Made by a program: the position numbers and the translations under genes. The notes beneath the pieces are model-generated. The model was not told where the DNA came from. It searched no databases and was given only the letters and a program-made list of their open reading frames with translations. From positions 1,054,001 to 1,118,000 of the forward strand of contig NZ_JACJUV010000001.1 of NCBI RefSeq assembly GCF_014218805.1: 64,000 nt of DNA, given 5' to 3'. This document shows positions 27,419-37,945 of the stretch, in pieces (position 1 is the stretch's first letter; every line of letters begins with the position of its first letter). The stretch comes from Teredinibacter franksiae. GTDB lineage: Bacteria; Pseudomonadota; Gammaproteobacteria; Pseudomonadales; Cellvibrionaceae.

Positions 27419-28051
27419 ATGAATGATCTCAATAATCTTTTCCAGAACAACCAACACTGGGCTGAAGCTATAAAAGCTGAAGATCCCGCTTTTTTTGAAA
27501 AGCTGGCCAAACAGCAAGAACCCGAGTACCTGTGGATCGGCTGCGCTGATAGCCGGGTTCCGGCAAATGAAATCGTAGGCTTATTACCCGGAGATTTATT
27601 TGTCCATCGGAATATTGCCAACTGCGTCGTCCACACAGACCTAAACTGTTTAAGCGTTATATTCTATGCGGTGCAGGTCTTAAAAGTTAAACATATTATT
27701 GTGTGCGGTCACTATGGTTGCGGCGGTGTGCAGGCCGCCACCGTCAATCAGCAATTCGGTCTAGTTGATCATTGGGTAAGAAATGTACGCGATGTGTACT
27801 CACAACACTTGGAGGAACTGCAAAGTATCACCGATGATAAACAAAGGGTGGATCGACTGTGCGAGCTAAATGTACACCAGCAAGTTAACCATGTTAGCTA
27901 TATACCGGCCATTCAAAATGCCTGGGCCAGCGGACAACCTCTCGCAATTCACGGCTGTATCTATGGCATTAAAGATGGGTTATTGAAACAAATCACCGAT
28001 ACCATTAGCTGTATCGACCAAGTTGCAGAAGAGTATCAGGTAACAAGCTAG
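27419..28051 (+). CDS. can: Beta-class carbonic anhydrase
   Basis: Interconverts CO2 and bicarbonate, needed for carboxylation reactions at air-level CO2. The 210 residues carry the beta-class zinc and catalytic residues C42, D44 and R46 in CADSRV, and H98 and C101 in HYGCGG. The size matches E. coli Can (220). It is divergent from sbcB, 66 bp away, and convergent with the LytTR regulator, with stops only 2 bp apart. Confidence 0.95.
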   Translation: MNDLNNLFQNNQHWAEAIKAEDPAFFEKLAKQQEPEYLWIGCADSRVPANEIVGLLPGDLFVHRNIANCVVHTDLNCLSVIFYAVQVLKVKHIIVCGHYGCGGVQAATVNQQFGLVDHWVRNVRDVYSQHLEELQSITDDKQRVDRLCELNVHQQVNHVSYIPAIQNAWASGQPLAIHGCIYGIKDGLLKQITDTISCIDQVAEEYQVTS

Positions 28052-28053
28052 GT

Positions 28054-28935
28054 TCACGTCGCGGTAGCCAAAGTAAGGGTTTTTCGGTATTTACGGCTCA
28101 CCGGTACCTTGTCCCCCCGCTGGAGGTGCGCCACCGCATCTCCACTTTCCTGCCCCTGAATCTCCCGCAGTACGTTTAAATTGATAATATGCGACCGATG
28201 AACACGCACAAATTGCTTGGCGCCGCCTAGGCGTTTGGTCATGTTACTCATTGTTTCCCGCAAAGGGTATACGCGCTCATTGATATAAATATTGGCGTAA
28301 TTTCCAGCGGCCTCAATACGTTCGATATCGCGTGTAAGAATTAAAAACTCTCGCCCCAGCTTTTTCACCAGCAAACGTTCGCCAAGGGCCTGAGGCTCTG
28401 TTGTATGCGCCACGCCAAGCTCCCCGTCACCCTCCTCAACCAAACTCGCCTCGCCCTGCAGCCTTAAGAGCACAAACCGATACAGATAGATGATTGAAAG
28501 ATAGGCCGCATAAGCGCGCAAATCCTTGAGGTACTCATAAAAGAATTCCAACCACACATGGCCGAAATGGTACTCACTCGCCATCAGCCAATATACCAGC
28601 TTGCGCAGCATTACCATTGCCCCAACATGAAGCACACTAAAGATCAGCGAAAAAGCCAAATGCCAAAGTAAACGTCCAGGGAAACCTTGCCAGCACAGCG
28701 GCCTGAACCGGTCCAACACAATAATAAGGGGTATTAGGCCCAATTGAACAAGCATGCTGGATGACTCCCAGGCAATGGGCTCCCAAGCTGAAATAGCAAT
28801 TCCCTGTCGATCAAAATCCAGCAATACAACGACGATATTACTCACACAAACAAGTGTGAATAATACAACCCAGAAGAGTGGTTCAAAAAACCACCGACGC
28901 TTTAAATACAGTTGAAGGTTCATACCGCGGAGCAT
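28054..28935 (-). CDS. Membrane-anchored LytTR-family transcriptional regulator
   Basis: 293 residues. The N-terminal half has about four hydrophobic segments (roughly 18-38, 62-76, 88-112, 135-157), and the C-terminal part (about 188-290) is a LytTR DNA-binding domain with the signature FVRVHRSHIINLNVLREI. There is no receiver domain, so it is a one-component membrane regulator rather than a two-component response regulator. ATG 28935 overlaps an AGGTGA sequence; ATG 28923 (MNLQLYLKRR) is an equally plausible start. It is divergent from a membrane acyltransferase gene, with direct repeats between them, so it probably controls that gene and itself. The sensed signal is unknown. Confidence 0.85.
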   Translation of the reverse strand: MLRGMNLQLYLKRRWFFEPLFWVVLFTLVCVSNIVVVLLDFDRQGIAISAWEPIAWESSSMLVQLGLIPLIIVLDRFRPLCWQGFPGRLLWHLAFSLIFSVLHVGAMVMLRKLVYWLMASEYHFGHVWLEFFYEYLKDLRAYAAYLSIIYLYRFVLLRLQGEASLVEEGDGELGVAHTTEPQALGERLLVKKLGREFLILTRDIERIEAAGNYANIYINERVYPLRETMSNMTKRLGGAKQFVRVHRSHIINLNVLREIQGQESGDAVAHLQRGDKVPVSRKYRKTLTLATAT

Positions 28936-28976
28936 ATCACCTGAGAGGTGCGCACTGAAATCCGTTCAAGTGCCAA

Positions 28977-29009
28977 CACGGTCGTCACAATTACCCACGG
29001 TTGGTCACA
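28977..29009. promoter_or_regulatory. Direct repeats between the LytTR and acyltransferase genes
   Basis: CACGGTCGTCACA (28977-28989) and CACGGTTGGTCACA (28996-29009) are near-identical direct repeats starting 19 bp apart. LytTR proteins typically bind paired direct repeats on one DNA face about two helical turns apart, so this is a reasonable candidate operator. No experimental match is claimed. Confidence 0.5.
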
Positions 29010-29106
29010 GAGGCCCGTCACTCCAACACTTCTAGGTAGATTCACCGATAGTCAAAGGTTGCAATGGAAGCACTTTCACTCAACTAACGATTTACCGGAG
29101 ACCCCC

Positions 29107-30192
29107 ATGGAACGAAACGCTAGCCTTGACCATATCCGAATAGGCCTAACGGCACTGGTCGTATTTCATCATACCGCGCTTGTGTATGGTGGCTCCGGGA
29201 GCTGGTACTGGCGAGAACAGCCCGACGCCTCCAACATGGTGCTGGTAATTTTCAACTGTATTAATCAGTCGTTTTTTATGGGCTTTTTCTTCCTGCTGGC
29301 GGGCTATTTTTCCGCCGCTGCACTTGCACGAAAATCAACAAACACTTTTTTATGGGACAGGGTCGTTCGGCTGGGACTGCCCTTGCTCGCCTATTATTTT
29401 CTACTCTCCCCCTTCACTATTGCCCTGGCCTCCTATGCAGACGGTGATTCATTCTTCAGCAGTTTGTCATACGCATGGCAAAACAAGCTTTTCGGCCCCG
29501 GTCCGCTGTGGTTTGTCGCTGCACTCTTAAGTATGTCCATAGGCTATTTACTGCTACGCCGCATCACCCCAAAATGGTCAATCTCTATTCAATCGCTGCC
29601 GCCATATTTTGCCCTTTTAGGTGTGATCACAGGGTTAGGTTTAGTGTCATTTAGTATTCGTATATGGCTACCCGTGGGTGAGGAAGTTCTGTGGATGCAG
29701 CTAGGCTATTTTGCACCCTATATATTTTTATTTGCCGTGGGTGTATTCAGCCATTCTTCGCATTTGCTTGAGCGCATAACATTGCAACAATGCAAGCCTT
29801 GGTTTATCACGTCTTTTGTGGCGTTACTGCTACTGGGCTGGGCGCTCACCACTCGCTGGGAATTAGGAGGTTTTAATGGGGGCTGGAACCTAAATGCACT
29901 GTTTTATGCACTCTGGGACCCGCTGTTTTCGACGGGGGTTATGCTGGGAATGTTATGGAGCTTTCGTCGCTGGGCTGGTCGAGCCTCCGCACTCTCTCGC
30001 ATTGTCGCCCGCCGAGCCTACGCGGTATTCATTATTCACCCACCGGTGGTGGTTTTTGGCTCGGCTCTAGCGTCTCATTTATCCATGGGGCCGCTTGTAA
30101 AACTGATCATTGTAGGAAGCTTTGGGGTGCTGAGCTGCCTGGCCCTGGCCTCGTTATTACTCTTGGTTCCGGGAGTAAAACGGGTACTCTAA
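29107..30192 (+). CDS. Membrane acyltransferase family 3 protein
   Basis: 361-residue polytopic membrane protein of the acyltransferase 3 family, which acylate sugars or other surface molecules. The N-terminal block MERNASLDHIRIGLTALVVF leads directly into FHHTALVYGG, giving the conserved Arg and a His pair at the membrane interface. About ten hydrophobic segments follow. ATG 29107 is chosen because GGAG precedes it by six bases; the 53 upstream codons of open frame overlap the regulatory repeats and lack homology. It is divergent from the LytTR regulator. The acceptor is unknown; OpgC-like glucan succinylation is one possibility. Confidence 0.85.
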   Translation: MERNASLDHIRIGLTALVVFHHTALVYGGSGSWYWREQPDASNMVLVIFNCINQSFFMGFFFLLAGYFSAAALARKSTNTFLWDRVVRLGLPLLAYYFLLSPFTIALASYADGDSFFSSLSYAWQNKLFGPGPLWFVAALLSMSIGYLLLRRITPKWSISIQSLPPYFALLGVITGLGLVSFSIRIWLPVGEEVLWMQLGYFAPYIFLFAVGVFSHSSHLLERITLQQCKPWFITSFVALLLLGWALTTRWELGGFNGGWNLNALFYALWDPLFSTGVMLGMLWSFRRWAGRASALSRIVARRAYAVFIIHPPVVVFGSALASHLSMGPLVKLIIVGSFGVLSCLALASLLLLVPGVKRVL

Positions 30193-30278
30193 AGGGCCTC
30201 CGTAGCTTTGCTGTAGGGTTATTCCGTCTAGTTTTTTGCCTCTTTTTTGCTTCTGCCTATACAGAGGGGTTCAACCTG

Positions 30279-30307
30279 CCTCCGTTTCAATGATCGGCAA
30301 ACGGAGG
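30279..30307. terminator. Hairpin between convergent acyltransferase and dcd genes
   Basis: CCTCCGTTT and AAACGGAGG form a perfect 9-bp stem around an 11-nt loop, about 90 bp after the acyltransferase stop. No T-run follows on either strand, so if it terminates transcription it does so weakly or with Rho. Confidence 0.35.
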
Positions 30308-30316
30308 AGGCTTGCG

Positions 30317-30372
30317 TTTAAGCCCTGGAATTTAAGCCCTGGAATTTAAGCCCTGGGGTTTAAGTCTTGGGG
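30317..30372. repeat. 14-bp tandem repeat running into the dcd stop codon
   Basis: Four consecutive 14-bp units: TTTAAGCCCTGGAA twice, then TTTAAGCCCTGGGG and TTTAAGTCTTGGGG. The last unit overlaps the final codons and stop of dcd (minus strand), so the array looks like repeated duplication of the gene's 3' end. The copies away from the gene are the most uniform. Confidence 0.8.
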
Positions 30373-30929
30373 AGCGTAACGCCCGTTTGCCCTTGGTACT
30401 TGCCCCCACGATCTTTATAGGAGGTAGTACACACTTCATCACTTTCAAAAAACAGCATCTGCGCGACACCTTCATTTGCGTAGATTTTCGCAGGTAAAGG
30501 CGTGGTATTTGAAAATTCCAGCGTTACATGACCTTCCCACTCGGGCTCCAGAGGCGTGACGTTTACAATAATTCCGCAGCGAGCGTACGTCGACTTACCC
30601 AGACACACGGTTAGCACTGAGCGCGGAATACGGAAGTACTCTACGGTACGGGCAAGAGCAAAGGAGTTAGGGGGGATAACGCAGACATCCTTCTTGATAT
30701 CGACAAAACTGGCCTCATCGAAATTCTTTGGGTCTACCACCGCAGAGTGAACGTTGGTAAAAATTTTAAACTCGTCGGAGCAGCGAACATCATAGCCATA
30801 ACTGGAGGTGCCGTAGGATATCAGCCGGTTGTCATTGCTGTCGTAGCGCACCTGGCCCGGCTCAAAAGGTTCAATCATGCCTTCCTGCTCAGCCATACGG
30901 CGAATCCACTGGTCGGATTTGATGCTCAT
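30360..30929 (-). CDS. dcd: dCTP deaminase
   Basis: Deaminates dCTP to dUTP, feeding dTTP synthesis. The 189 residues match the E. coli trimeric enzyme (193). The motif [20 protein letters not shown] followed by [12 protein letters not shown] contains the catalytic Glu, and the C-terminal GGKYQGQTG closes over the active site. It lies downstream of mrp on the same strand (63 bp gap). The stop codon lies inside a 14-bp tandem repeat. Confidence 0.96.
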   Translation of the reverse strand: MSIKSDQWIRRMAEQEGMIEPFEPGQVRYDSNDNRLISYGTSSYGYDVRCSDEFKIFTNVHSAVVDPKNFDEASFVDIKKDVCVIPPNSFALARTVEYFRIPRSVLTVCLGKSTYARCGIIVNVTPLEPEWEGHVTLEFSNTTPLPAKIYANEGVAQMLFFESDEVCTTSYKDRGGKYQGQTGVTLPKT

Positions 30930-30992
30930 GCGTTCCTCTCTTCTTTCAAATATTAAATGCTGTGGGGATGATAGTGGTCAGGCTAGCGCTAA

Positions 30993-32081
30993 TCAATCAT
31001 CCGAAAAGGATATTTCAGGCCCAGCCGTGCCCGCCAATGATTGCAGCCAAAGTGACAAGGTTACCTGCCGGGCAATACTGCGGTATTCCGCACTCACACT
31101 GGAATCCGGCTCGTGCACAACCGGGGGCTTGCCCGCATCGGTCTGCTCTCGAATAGACATGGTCAGCGGCAATCTGCCCAATACATTTACACCGTACTCT
31201 TCTGCCAAGGCCGCACCACCTTTTTCACCGAATATCGCTTCCGCATGGCCACAATTCGAGCAAATATGGGTCGCCATGTTTTCAACAACACCCAGCACAG
31301 GAATATGTACCTTATTAAACATTTCGATACCCTTACGCGCATCAAGTAGGGCGATATCCTGAGGCGTAGTAACAACAACAGAACCCGATACAGGGACCGC
31401 TTGTGACAGGGTTAACTGAATATCCCCGGTACCCGGCGGCATATCGATAACCAAATAATCTATATCGACCCAGTGGGTATTTTGCAGCAACTGCTGCAGA
31501 GCGCCACTCACCATAGGACCGCGCCAAACCATAGGCGTTTTGTCGGTAACCAGATTCCCCATGGAAACTACTTTTAACCCGTGGGCGGCGATTGGCTCGA
31601 TCATGTTCGGCCCGTACATTTCCGGGCGCTTATCAGCAACACCAAGCATTTGAGGTTGACTCGGGCCATAGATATCAGCATCGAGAATACCCACACTGGC
31701 GCCCGCCTGAGCCAGCGCCAAAGCAATATTGACGGTGGTGGTGGACTTACCCACGCCGCCCTTTCCCGATGCCACGGCAATAATATTTTTAACCCCCGGC
31801 ACACTGCTAACGCTGGCCGATTGTAAAGATTTCGCAGGCAATATATTGGTCTGAAACCCCAGTTCGATATTCTCGGCGTTGAGACCCGCAAGGGCTTGAG
31901 AGATGGCGGACTGCAACTGCGCGGTAATATCCGCTCCGTACACACCTTGATTGACCAAAATTCGAACAACCCCATCTTGATTTGAAAGCTCACAAATGCG
32001 GCTAAGGGGAAGCCCATCCAACAACGGAAAACTCACAGCCGAAAGGGCTGATTCCACACTCTCCATCAGGTTACTACTCAT
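30993..32081 (-). CDS. mrp: Mrp/NBP35-family iron-sulfur carrier ATPase
   Basis: Binds and delivers Fe-S clusters to target apoproteins (ApbC function). 362 residues: an N-terminal DUF59 (MIP18-like) domain at about 5-85, a deviant Walker A GKGGVGKSTTTVNIALA near 110, DADIYGPSQPQMLG, and the C-terminal cluster-binding pair in ICSNCGH. The ATG at 32081 is preceded by GGAGGT; the TTG at 32093 is not the start. It is divergent from metG, 198 bp away, and followed by dcd, the usual gammaproteobacterial arrangement. Confidence 0.94.
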   Translation of the reverse strand: MSSNLMESVESALSAVSFPLLDGLPLSRICELSNQDGVVRILVNQGVYGADITAQLQSAISQALAGLNAENIELGFQTNILPAKSLQSASVSSVPGVKNIIAVASGKGGVGKSTTTVNIALALAQAGASVGILDADIYGPSQPQMLGVADKRPEMYGPNMIEPIAAHGLKVVSMGNLVTDKTPMVWRGPMVSGALQQLLQNTHWVDIDYLVIDMPPGTGDIQLTLSQAVPVSGSVVVTTPQDIALLDARKGIEMFNKVHIPVLGVVENMATHICSNCGHAEAIFGEKGGAALAEEYGVNVLGRLPLTMSIREQTDAGKPPVVHEPDSSVSAEYRSIARQVTLSLWLQSLAGTAGPEISFSDD

Positions 32082-32279
32082 GGTTACCTCCAAGGATGAT
32101 CGATCGAATTAAACAGGCGGGCAAAGTACCACTGTGACGGCTCTCATTCAATTAATGCGTACAACAAACGGCCAGAGAAAAGGCAGAAAAAACAGCTATT
32201 TAGTGGTATAGTTTCGCGCCCGAAAAGCCGGCCACTCGCAGGCTAAACAATTCCCGCCGGACAGATGATCAAATAAGTC

Positions 32280-34301
32280 ATGAGTGAACAACGCAAAATT
32301 TTGGTAACAAGCGCCCTTCCCTACGCCAACGGCTCCATTCATCTGGGGCACATGGTAGAAACGATTCAAACCGATATTTGGGTGCGCTTCCAAAAACTGC
32401 GCGGTCACGACTGCCTGTACGTCTGCGCTGACGATGCCCACGGCACCGCTATAATGTTGCGTGCCGAGCAGCTGGGGATTACCCCTGAGCAACAAATCGC
32501 CAAGATCCAGGAAGAGCATGAAGCCGACTTTAATGACTTCCTCATAGAATTCGACAATTACCACTCTACTCATTCAGAAGAGAACAAAGAGCTGTCGAGC
32601 CATATATACACGCAGTTGCAGAAAAACGGACACATTGCCACGCGCTCCGTAACCCAGGCTTATGACCCAGAAAAAAACCTGTTTCTTGCCGACCGCTACG
32701 TCAAAGGCACCTGCCCAAAATGTAAAGCGCCCGACCAATACGGGGACAACTGCGAAAATTGCAGTGCCACCTATTCGCCGATGGAATTAATCAATCCAAT
32801 ATCGGTAATTTCTGGCGCAACCCCGGTAGCAAAAGATTCCGACCACTACTTCTTCACTCTGCCGGAATTCACCGACTACCTAAAAGACTGGACCCGCGCT
32901 GGGCACCTGCAAGACGAAGTCGCCAACAAGTTAGCAGAATGGCTAGATTCAGGTTTGCAAGAGTGGGATATCTCGCGCGATGCACCTTATTTTGGTTTTG
33001 AGATACCCGGCCACCCCGGAAAGTATTTTTACGTTTGGCTCGACGCGCCCATCGGTTACATGGCCAGCTTCAAAAACCTGTGCGACAAATCCGACACCCT
33101 AAAGTTTGACGACTACTGGCGTGCAGACTCAAAACACGAGCTTTACCACTTTATTGGCAAAGACATAATAAACTTCCACGCGCTATTCTGGCCCGCGATG
33201 CTCAGTGATTCGGGCTTCCGAACACCCACAAAGGTATGCGTACATGGCTTTCTGACCGTAGACGGTAAAAAAATGTCCAAGTCGCGCGGTACTTTTATTA
33301 ATGCGCGCACTTACCTTAACCATTTGCAACCGGAATACCTGCGATACTATTACGCAACCAAATTAACCAACAGCGTCGACGACCTCGATTTAAATCTAGA
33401 CGATTTCATTGCCAAAGTGAATTCTGATATGGTCGGCAAGGTGGTCAATATCGCCAGCCGAACAGCAAAATTTGTGGCGAAGTCTGGTGGCAAACTGTCT
33501 GCCACCATCGCCAACGAAACACTGTGGAATAAATTTGAGCAAGCCGACAGCAAAATTGCACAGGCCTACGAAAACCGAGAATTCAGCAAAGCCATGCGTG
33601 AAATTATGGCGTTAGCCGATGCCGCTAACGAATACATCGCTGAACAGGCCCCATGGTCGCTGGCCAAAGAAGCCGGCAACGAACAAAAGGTGCTCGACAT
33701 TTGCACTATGGGTATTAACTGCTTTAAAGCATTAATGACCTATTTAAAGCCAGTATTGCCCGCCACAGCAGAAGCCTCCGAGGCATTTTTAAACTGCAAG
33801 CTAGAGTGGGCCAAGCCCATTATCTTTTTGGGCGATCACAAAATTAACAAATTCAAGCCGCTGATGATACGTATAGACAGCGACAAGGTGAACGCAATGA
33901 TTGAAGACAGCAAAGAAGATATTGCCGCTTTGGAAAGCAAACCCGAGGGCTGGCTAGGTAAAGAGCCAATTGCCGATGAAATAGAATTCGGTGAATTTGC
34001 CAAAGTCGATTTACGTGTAGCACTCATTGCTAACGCAGAACATGTTGAAGGTGCCGATAAACTCCTGCGCCTAACACTCGATTTAGGTGGCGACACCCGT
34101 AACGTTTTTGCCGGCATAAAAAGCGCCTACCAACCGGAAGATTTAATTGGTAAAAAAACCATCGTGGTTGCCAACCTTAAACCACGCAAAATGAAATTTG
34201 GGTTGTCCGAAGGTATGGTGTTAGCCGCAGGACCTGGTGGCAAAGATTTATTTATTCTAGAACCCCATGAAGGCGCGGAGCCAGGCATGAGGGTTATGTG
34301 A
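32280..34301 (+). CDS. metG: Methionyl-tRNA synthetase
   Basis: Class I synthetase charging tRNA-Met. The 673 residues include the HIGH motif HLGH at 21-24, zinc-binding C145, C148, C158 and C161, KMSKS at 331-335, and a C-terminal tRNA-binding (Trbp111-like) domain from about 575. E. coli MetG has 677 residues. It is followed 176 bp downstream by the rnf operon on the same strand. Confidence 0.97.
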   Translation: MSEQRKILVTSALPYANGSIHLGHMVETIQTDIWVRFQKLRGHDCLYVCADDAHGTAIMLRAEQLGITPEQQIAKIQEEHEADFNDFLIEFDNYHSTHSEENKELSSHIYTQLQKNGHIATRSVTQAYDPEKNLFLADRYVKGTCPKCKAPDQYGDNCENCSATYSPMELINPISVISGATPVAKDSDHYFFTLPEFTDYLKDWTRAGHLQDEVANKLAEWLDSGLQEWDISRDAPYFGFEIPGHPGKYFYVWLDAPIGYMASFKNLCDKSDTLKFDDYWRADSKHELYHFIGKDIINFHALFWPAMLSDSGFRTPTKVCVHGFLTVDGKKMSKSRGTFINARTYLNHLQPEYLRYYYATKLTNSVDDLDLNLDDFIAKVNSDMVGKVVNIASRTAKFVAKSGGKLSATIANETLWNKFEQADSKIAQAYENREFSKAMREIMALADAANEYIAEQAPWSLAKEAGNEQKVLDICTMGINCFKALMTYLKPVLPATAEASEAFLNCKLEWAKPIIFLGDHKINKFKPLMIRIDSDKVNAMIEDSKEDIAALESKPEGWLGKEPIADEIEFGEFAKVDLRVALIANAEHVEGADKLLRLTLDLGGDTRNVFAGIKSAYQPEDLIGKKTIVVANLKPRKMKFGLSEGMVLAAGPGGKDLFILEPHEGAEPGMRVM

Positions 34302-34477
34302 ACGCACTATAGCTGGGGGCCGCCGCTTACCATTAACCAGAAGGTGGTGTAAGCGACACTCCAGATTCCAGCAGGCCAAAGGCCGCTCCAAAAGTGAAGC
34401 GCCCCAAAATTAGCGCAACCTTCGAGCCAGCTAAAAGCCAATATTTTTAACTAACAATTAAACGTTAAACAGCAGCA

Positions 34478-35053
34478 ATGACAGAATTTGCGCTCATTTT
34501 ATTAAGCACCGTTTTGGTCAACAACTTTGTACTGGTTCAATTTTTGGGCCTGTGCCCCTTTATGGGTGTTTCCAACAAACTGGAAACAGCCATCGGCATG
34601 AGTACGGCCACAACCTTCGTGCTTACCCTAGCCTCTATTTGCAGCTACATGGTACATAGCTGGGTTCTCGAACCGCTGGGTTTGACGTATTTAAAAACCA
34701 TATCGTTTATTTTAGTGATCGCTGCTGTTGTGCAATTTGCCAAAATGTTTATCGAAAAAACCAGCCCTCTGCTGTATCGCGTACTGGGTGTTTTTCTTCC
34801 ATTGATAACCACCAACTGTGCGGTACTAGGCGTAGCCCTTCAAAACACCAACAAAGCCCACAACTTTTTGGAATCCACTTTCTATGGGTTTGGAGCAGCC
34901 GTTGGTTTCTCACTGGTGCTTATTTTATTTTCAGCCATGCGTGAGCGACTTGCAGTAGCAGACGTCCCCCAAGCGTTTCAAGGCGCTGCAATTGGCATGA
35001 TCACCGCCGGCTTAATGTCGCTGGCGTTTATGGGATTCGCAGGTCTCGTTTAA
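34478..35053 (+). CDS. rnfA: Rnf/Rsx electron transport complex subunit A
   Basis: Integral membrane subunit of the Rnf complex, which couples electron flow between ferredoxin and NAD to ion movement across the inner membrane (called Rsx in E. coli, where it also resets SoxR). 191 residues with six predicted membrane helices and the conserved opening [20 protein letters not shown] plus LCPFMG. It is homologous to RnfE further along the operon. First gene of rnfABCDGE; 4 bp separate it from rnfB. Confidence 0.95.
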   Translation: MTEFALILLSTVLVNNFVLVQFLGLCPFMGVSNKLETAIGMSTATTFVLTLASICSYMVHSWVLEPLGLTYLKTISFILVIAAVVQFAKMFIEKTSPLLYRVLGVFLPLITTNCAVLGVALQNTNKAHNFLESTFYGFGAAVGFSLVLILFSAMRERLAVADVPQAFQGAAIGMITAGLMSLAFMGFAGLV

Positions 35054-35057
35054 CATT

Positions 35058-35657
35058 ATGATTGAACTCCTTACTCAAAACCCCGTTATTGGCGCTGTCA
35101 TTGCGCTTGGCAGTATGGCCGCTATATTTGGTGGTGTATTGGGCTTTGCAGCCATTCGTTTCAAAGTCGAAGGGGATCCACTTGTTGAGCAAGTAGACGA
35201 ACTACTACCACAAACACAATGTGGCCAGTGTGGCTATCCTGGTTGCCGCCCCTACGCACAAGCCATCGTCGATGGCGATGAAATCAATAAATGTCCGCCG
35301 GGCGGCCATACTACAATTGCCGCACTAGCCAACCTACTGGATGTTGAAGCCCCCTCTCTAGACGAAGAGCACGGCGAAGAGTCGGACACCAAAAAAGTGG
35401 CCTACATTCGCGAAGACGAATGTATTGGTTGTACTAAATGTATTCAGGCTTGCCCGGTTGATGCCATTTTGGGTGCGGCAAAACAAATGCATACCGTTAT
35501 TATCTCCGAATGTACAGGGTGCGATCTCTGTGTAGAACCCTGCCCGGTAGACTGTATCGATATGCTGCCAGTAGAAGATGGAGTAAGCGCCTGGAAGTGG
35601 GATAAACCTCAATTAAATATCATTGCCACGGATCGTAACCAGGAGCACGCTGCATGA
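35058..35657 (+). CDS. rnfB: Rnf complex iron-sulfur subunit B
   Basis: Membrane-anchored polyferredoxin that passes electrons into the Rnf complex. 199 residues: N-terminal membrane helix at about 8-32, a [4Fe-4S] domain with C55, C58, C63 and C79 ([10 protein letters not shown]), and two bacterial-type ferredoxin motifs [12 protein letters not shown] and [12 protein letters not shown]. All cluster ligands are present. The stop codon overlaps the rnfC start (ATGA). Confidence 0.95.
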   Translation: MIELLTQNPVIGAVIALGSMAAIFGGVLGFAAIRFKVEGDPLVEQVDELLPQTQCGQCGYPGCRPYAQAIVDGDEINKCPPGGHTTIAALANLLDVEAPSLDEEHGEESDTKKVAYIREDECIGCTKCIQACPVDAILGAAKQMHTVIISECTGCDLCVEPCPVDCIDMLPVEDGVSAWKWDKPQLNIIATDRNQEHAA

Positions 35658-37943
35658 GTGCCCTACATAACGATCGCAAAACTTTTGGTATTCACGGCGG
35701 CGTACACCCGCCGGAAAATAAAATCCAGTCAACCAGCGAAGCCATTGGCTCTATTCCGTTGGCCGATGAATTAGTGCTACCACTCAATCAGCACATTGGC
35801 GCCATGGCGATACCCGCTGTAGAAGTAGGCGAAAACGTTTTAAAGGGGCAATTAATTGCGGATGCCGACGGTATTTTCAGTGCGACCCTTCATGCCTCCA
35901 CCTCTGGAAGCATTACCGCAATCGAAGAACGGGAAATCCCACACCCCTCCGGCATGATGGCCGACTGTATTGTGATTACACCCGACGGTAAAGATGAATG
36001 GATTGAACTGAACGACTGTGAAAATTACACGGACTTAGATCACCAGCAACTAGTGGCAAAAATTCGTGCTGCTGGCATCGCGGGAATGGGTGGCGCCGGC
36101 TTCCCAACCGCCGTAAAAGTAAACCCACGAGCAGACAACCCCATACAAACACTGATACTAAACGGAACCGAGTGCGAACCCTACATTACCGCAGACGATA
36201 TGCTCATGCGGGAGCGGGCCGATGAAGTAGTCGCCGGAGCCAAACTGCTAGCAAAACTTCTTAACAACCCCGAAGAAGTGCTCATCGGTATCGAAGACAA
36301 CAAGCCCGAAGCTATTGCCGCCATGCGTAGGGCTGCCGAACATAGCGCTATAGAGATTGTTGTTTTCCCTACAAAATACCCTTCTGGTGGCGAAAAACAA
36401 TTAATTGAAATAATTACCGGTAAACAGGTGCCTAGTGGTGGCATACCGGCACAAATAGGCATTGTGGTGCAAAACGTGGCAACCGCTGTTGCCGCCTATC
36501 GCGCCGTAAGGTTTGGTGAGCCATTGGTAAGCCGTGTAACCACCGTTGTCGGTGATTCGCTCTTACATCAACGCAATATAGATGTACCCTTGGGTACGCC
36601 CATTGCTCACATTCTAAGTGCTCACGGCTGGCGTCAAGAGGAATCCGATCGCTTAATTATTGGCGGCCCGATGATGGGCTTCACACTGAAATGCTCCGAC
36701 GCACCGGTTACAAAAACCACCAATTGTATTTTAGCCCCTTCAATCACAGAAATGCCTGCCCCCCCCCCCCGCGCAGGCCTGCATTCGCTGTGGCATGTGT
36801 GCCGAGGCCTGCCCGGCCAACCTCTTACCGCAACAGCTTTTCTGGTATTCGCGTAGCGAAAATTATGATCAATTACGAGAGCACAATCTATTCGACTGCA
36901 TTGAATGCGGTGCCTGCTCCTTCGTATGCCCCAGCAATATTCCATTGGTGCAATACTACCGCGCATCCAAAGGCGAAATTCGACAGCTCGACGGTGAAAA
37001 AGAAAAGTCCGACCGGGCAAGATTGCGCTTTGAAGCAAGGCAAGAGCGTATCGCGCGTGCCGATGCCGAAAAAGAAGCCAAGCGCTTAGCAAGAAAAGAA
37101 GCCGCCGAAAAAGCCAAAAAACTCCAAGCTGAAAAGACTGCCACCGCGCCAGAAAAAGATATCGTTAAAGAGGCTGTGGACACAGCGCAAAGCAAAGAAG
37201 TTGACCCGGCGAAGGAAAAAGCCAAATTCGAACGCGCCGTTTCCAGTGCAAACAGCCGTGTTGAACGCGCTAAAGCATCACTTGAAACGTCAAAAACCGA
37301 GGGCGCCGAGGAGGCCCGTATCGAATCGCTCAAAGCTCGACTAAAGCAAGCCGAGCTGAAAGCCGGTGAGGCTGAAATCAAACTAAAAGAGTTCGACAAG
37401 CAGCTGTCTGCCATCGAAAGCACAAGTAAAGCGGTAGAAGAAAAAATAACAACCTCGCCAAGAGAAAAAATAGAAAAGTCCATCGTCACTATAGAAAAGC
37501 GTATCGCTACCGCCAAAGAAAAGCTGGCCGAAGCCCAAGCCGCCAACACCCCTACCGCAGGAGCCTTGCAAAAGGGGGTTGAAAAACTCGAACAGAAACT
37601 GGTAACAAATCAACAGGAGCTTGCCCAGTTAAACGCTGAAACCGAGAGCTCTGAAACTGAGGGTAAGGAAGCACAAAAAGAATCCTCTCCGGTTGTGGAT
37701 GTGGCCAAGGCCGCCATTGAAAAAGCCAAAGCCAAGGCCGCTATACAAGCCGCAATGTCTCCCGAAGAAAAGATGATGGAGCAGATCAAATCATTACAAG
37801 TACGTTTGGATAAGGCGCGTACTCGCTTAAAGAATGCGCAGAATGAGAACAACGAAAACATTGATGCCTTTGAAGCAGGCGTAGCCAAGCTAGAGACAAA
37901 ACTGGCACAAGCCCAGGCGACATTAACAGAAGGTAATATTTAA
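35654..37943 (+). pseudogene. rnfC: Rnf complex subunit C, reading frame broken at a run of 12 C
   Basis: RnfC is the NADH/FMN and Fe-S subunit at the electron-input side. The N-terminal part (35654 to about 36758) reads normally through IGGPMMGFTLKCSDAPVTK. At 36759-36770 twelve C residues put the ribosome out of frame: the upstream frame ends at 36856, while both [4Fe-4S] motifs, [12 protein letters not shown] and [12 protein letters not shown], lie in another frame just after the tract. With eleven C the frame is continuous and gives a 762-residue protein with a long Ala/Lys/Glu-rich, coiled-coil C-terminal tail, as is common in gammaproteobacterial RnfC. Either a sequencing error, a true mutation, or a slippage switch. 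All other rnf genes are intact. Confidence 0.9.
36759..36770. repeat. Homopolymer of 12 C within rnfC
   Basis: A run of twelve C residues immediately upstream of the codons for the first Fe-S cluster of RnfC. Length 11 restores the reading frame. Tracts this long are prone both to sequencing error and to replication slippage. Confidence 0.95.
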
Positions 37944-37945
37944 TC

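Noticed and set aside
34302..34477. Terminator between metG and rnfA
   Set aside because: An imperfect CGCTTAC/GTAAGCG hairpin is visible, but there is no T-tract, so a terminator is not supported.
36956..37549. 197-codon minus-strand frame inside rnfC
   Set aside because: It is the antisense of the Ala/Lys/Glu-rich RnfC tail and has a Ser/Phe/Ala-rich shadow composition.
36795..37943. A separate gene starting at an ATG inside the RnfC Fe-S region
   Set aside because: The ATG falls within [12 protein letters not shown], and restoring one base joins the two frames into a normal RnfC. It is the C-terminal part of one gene.
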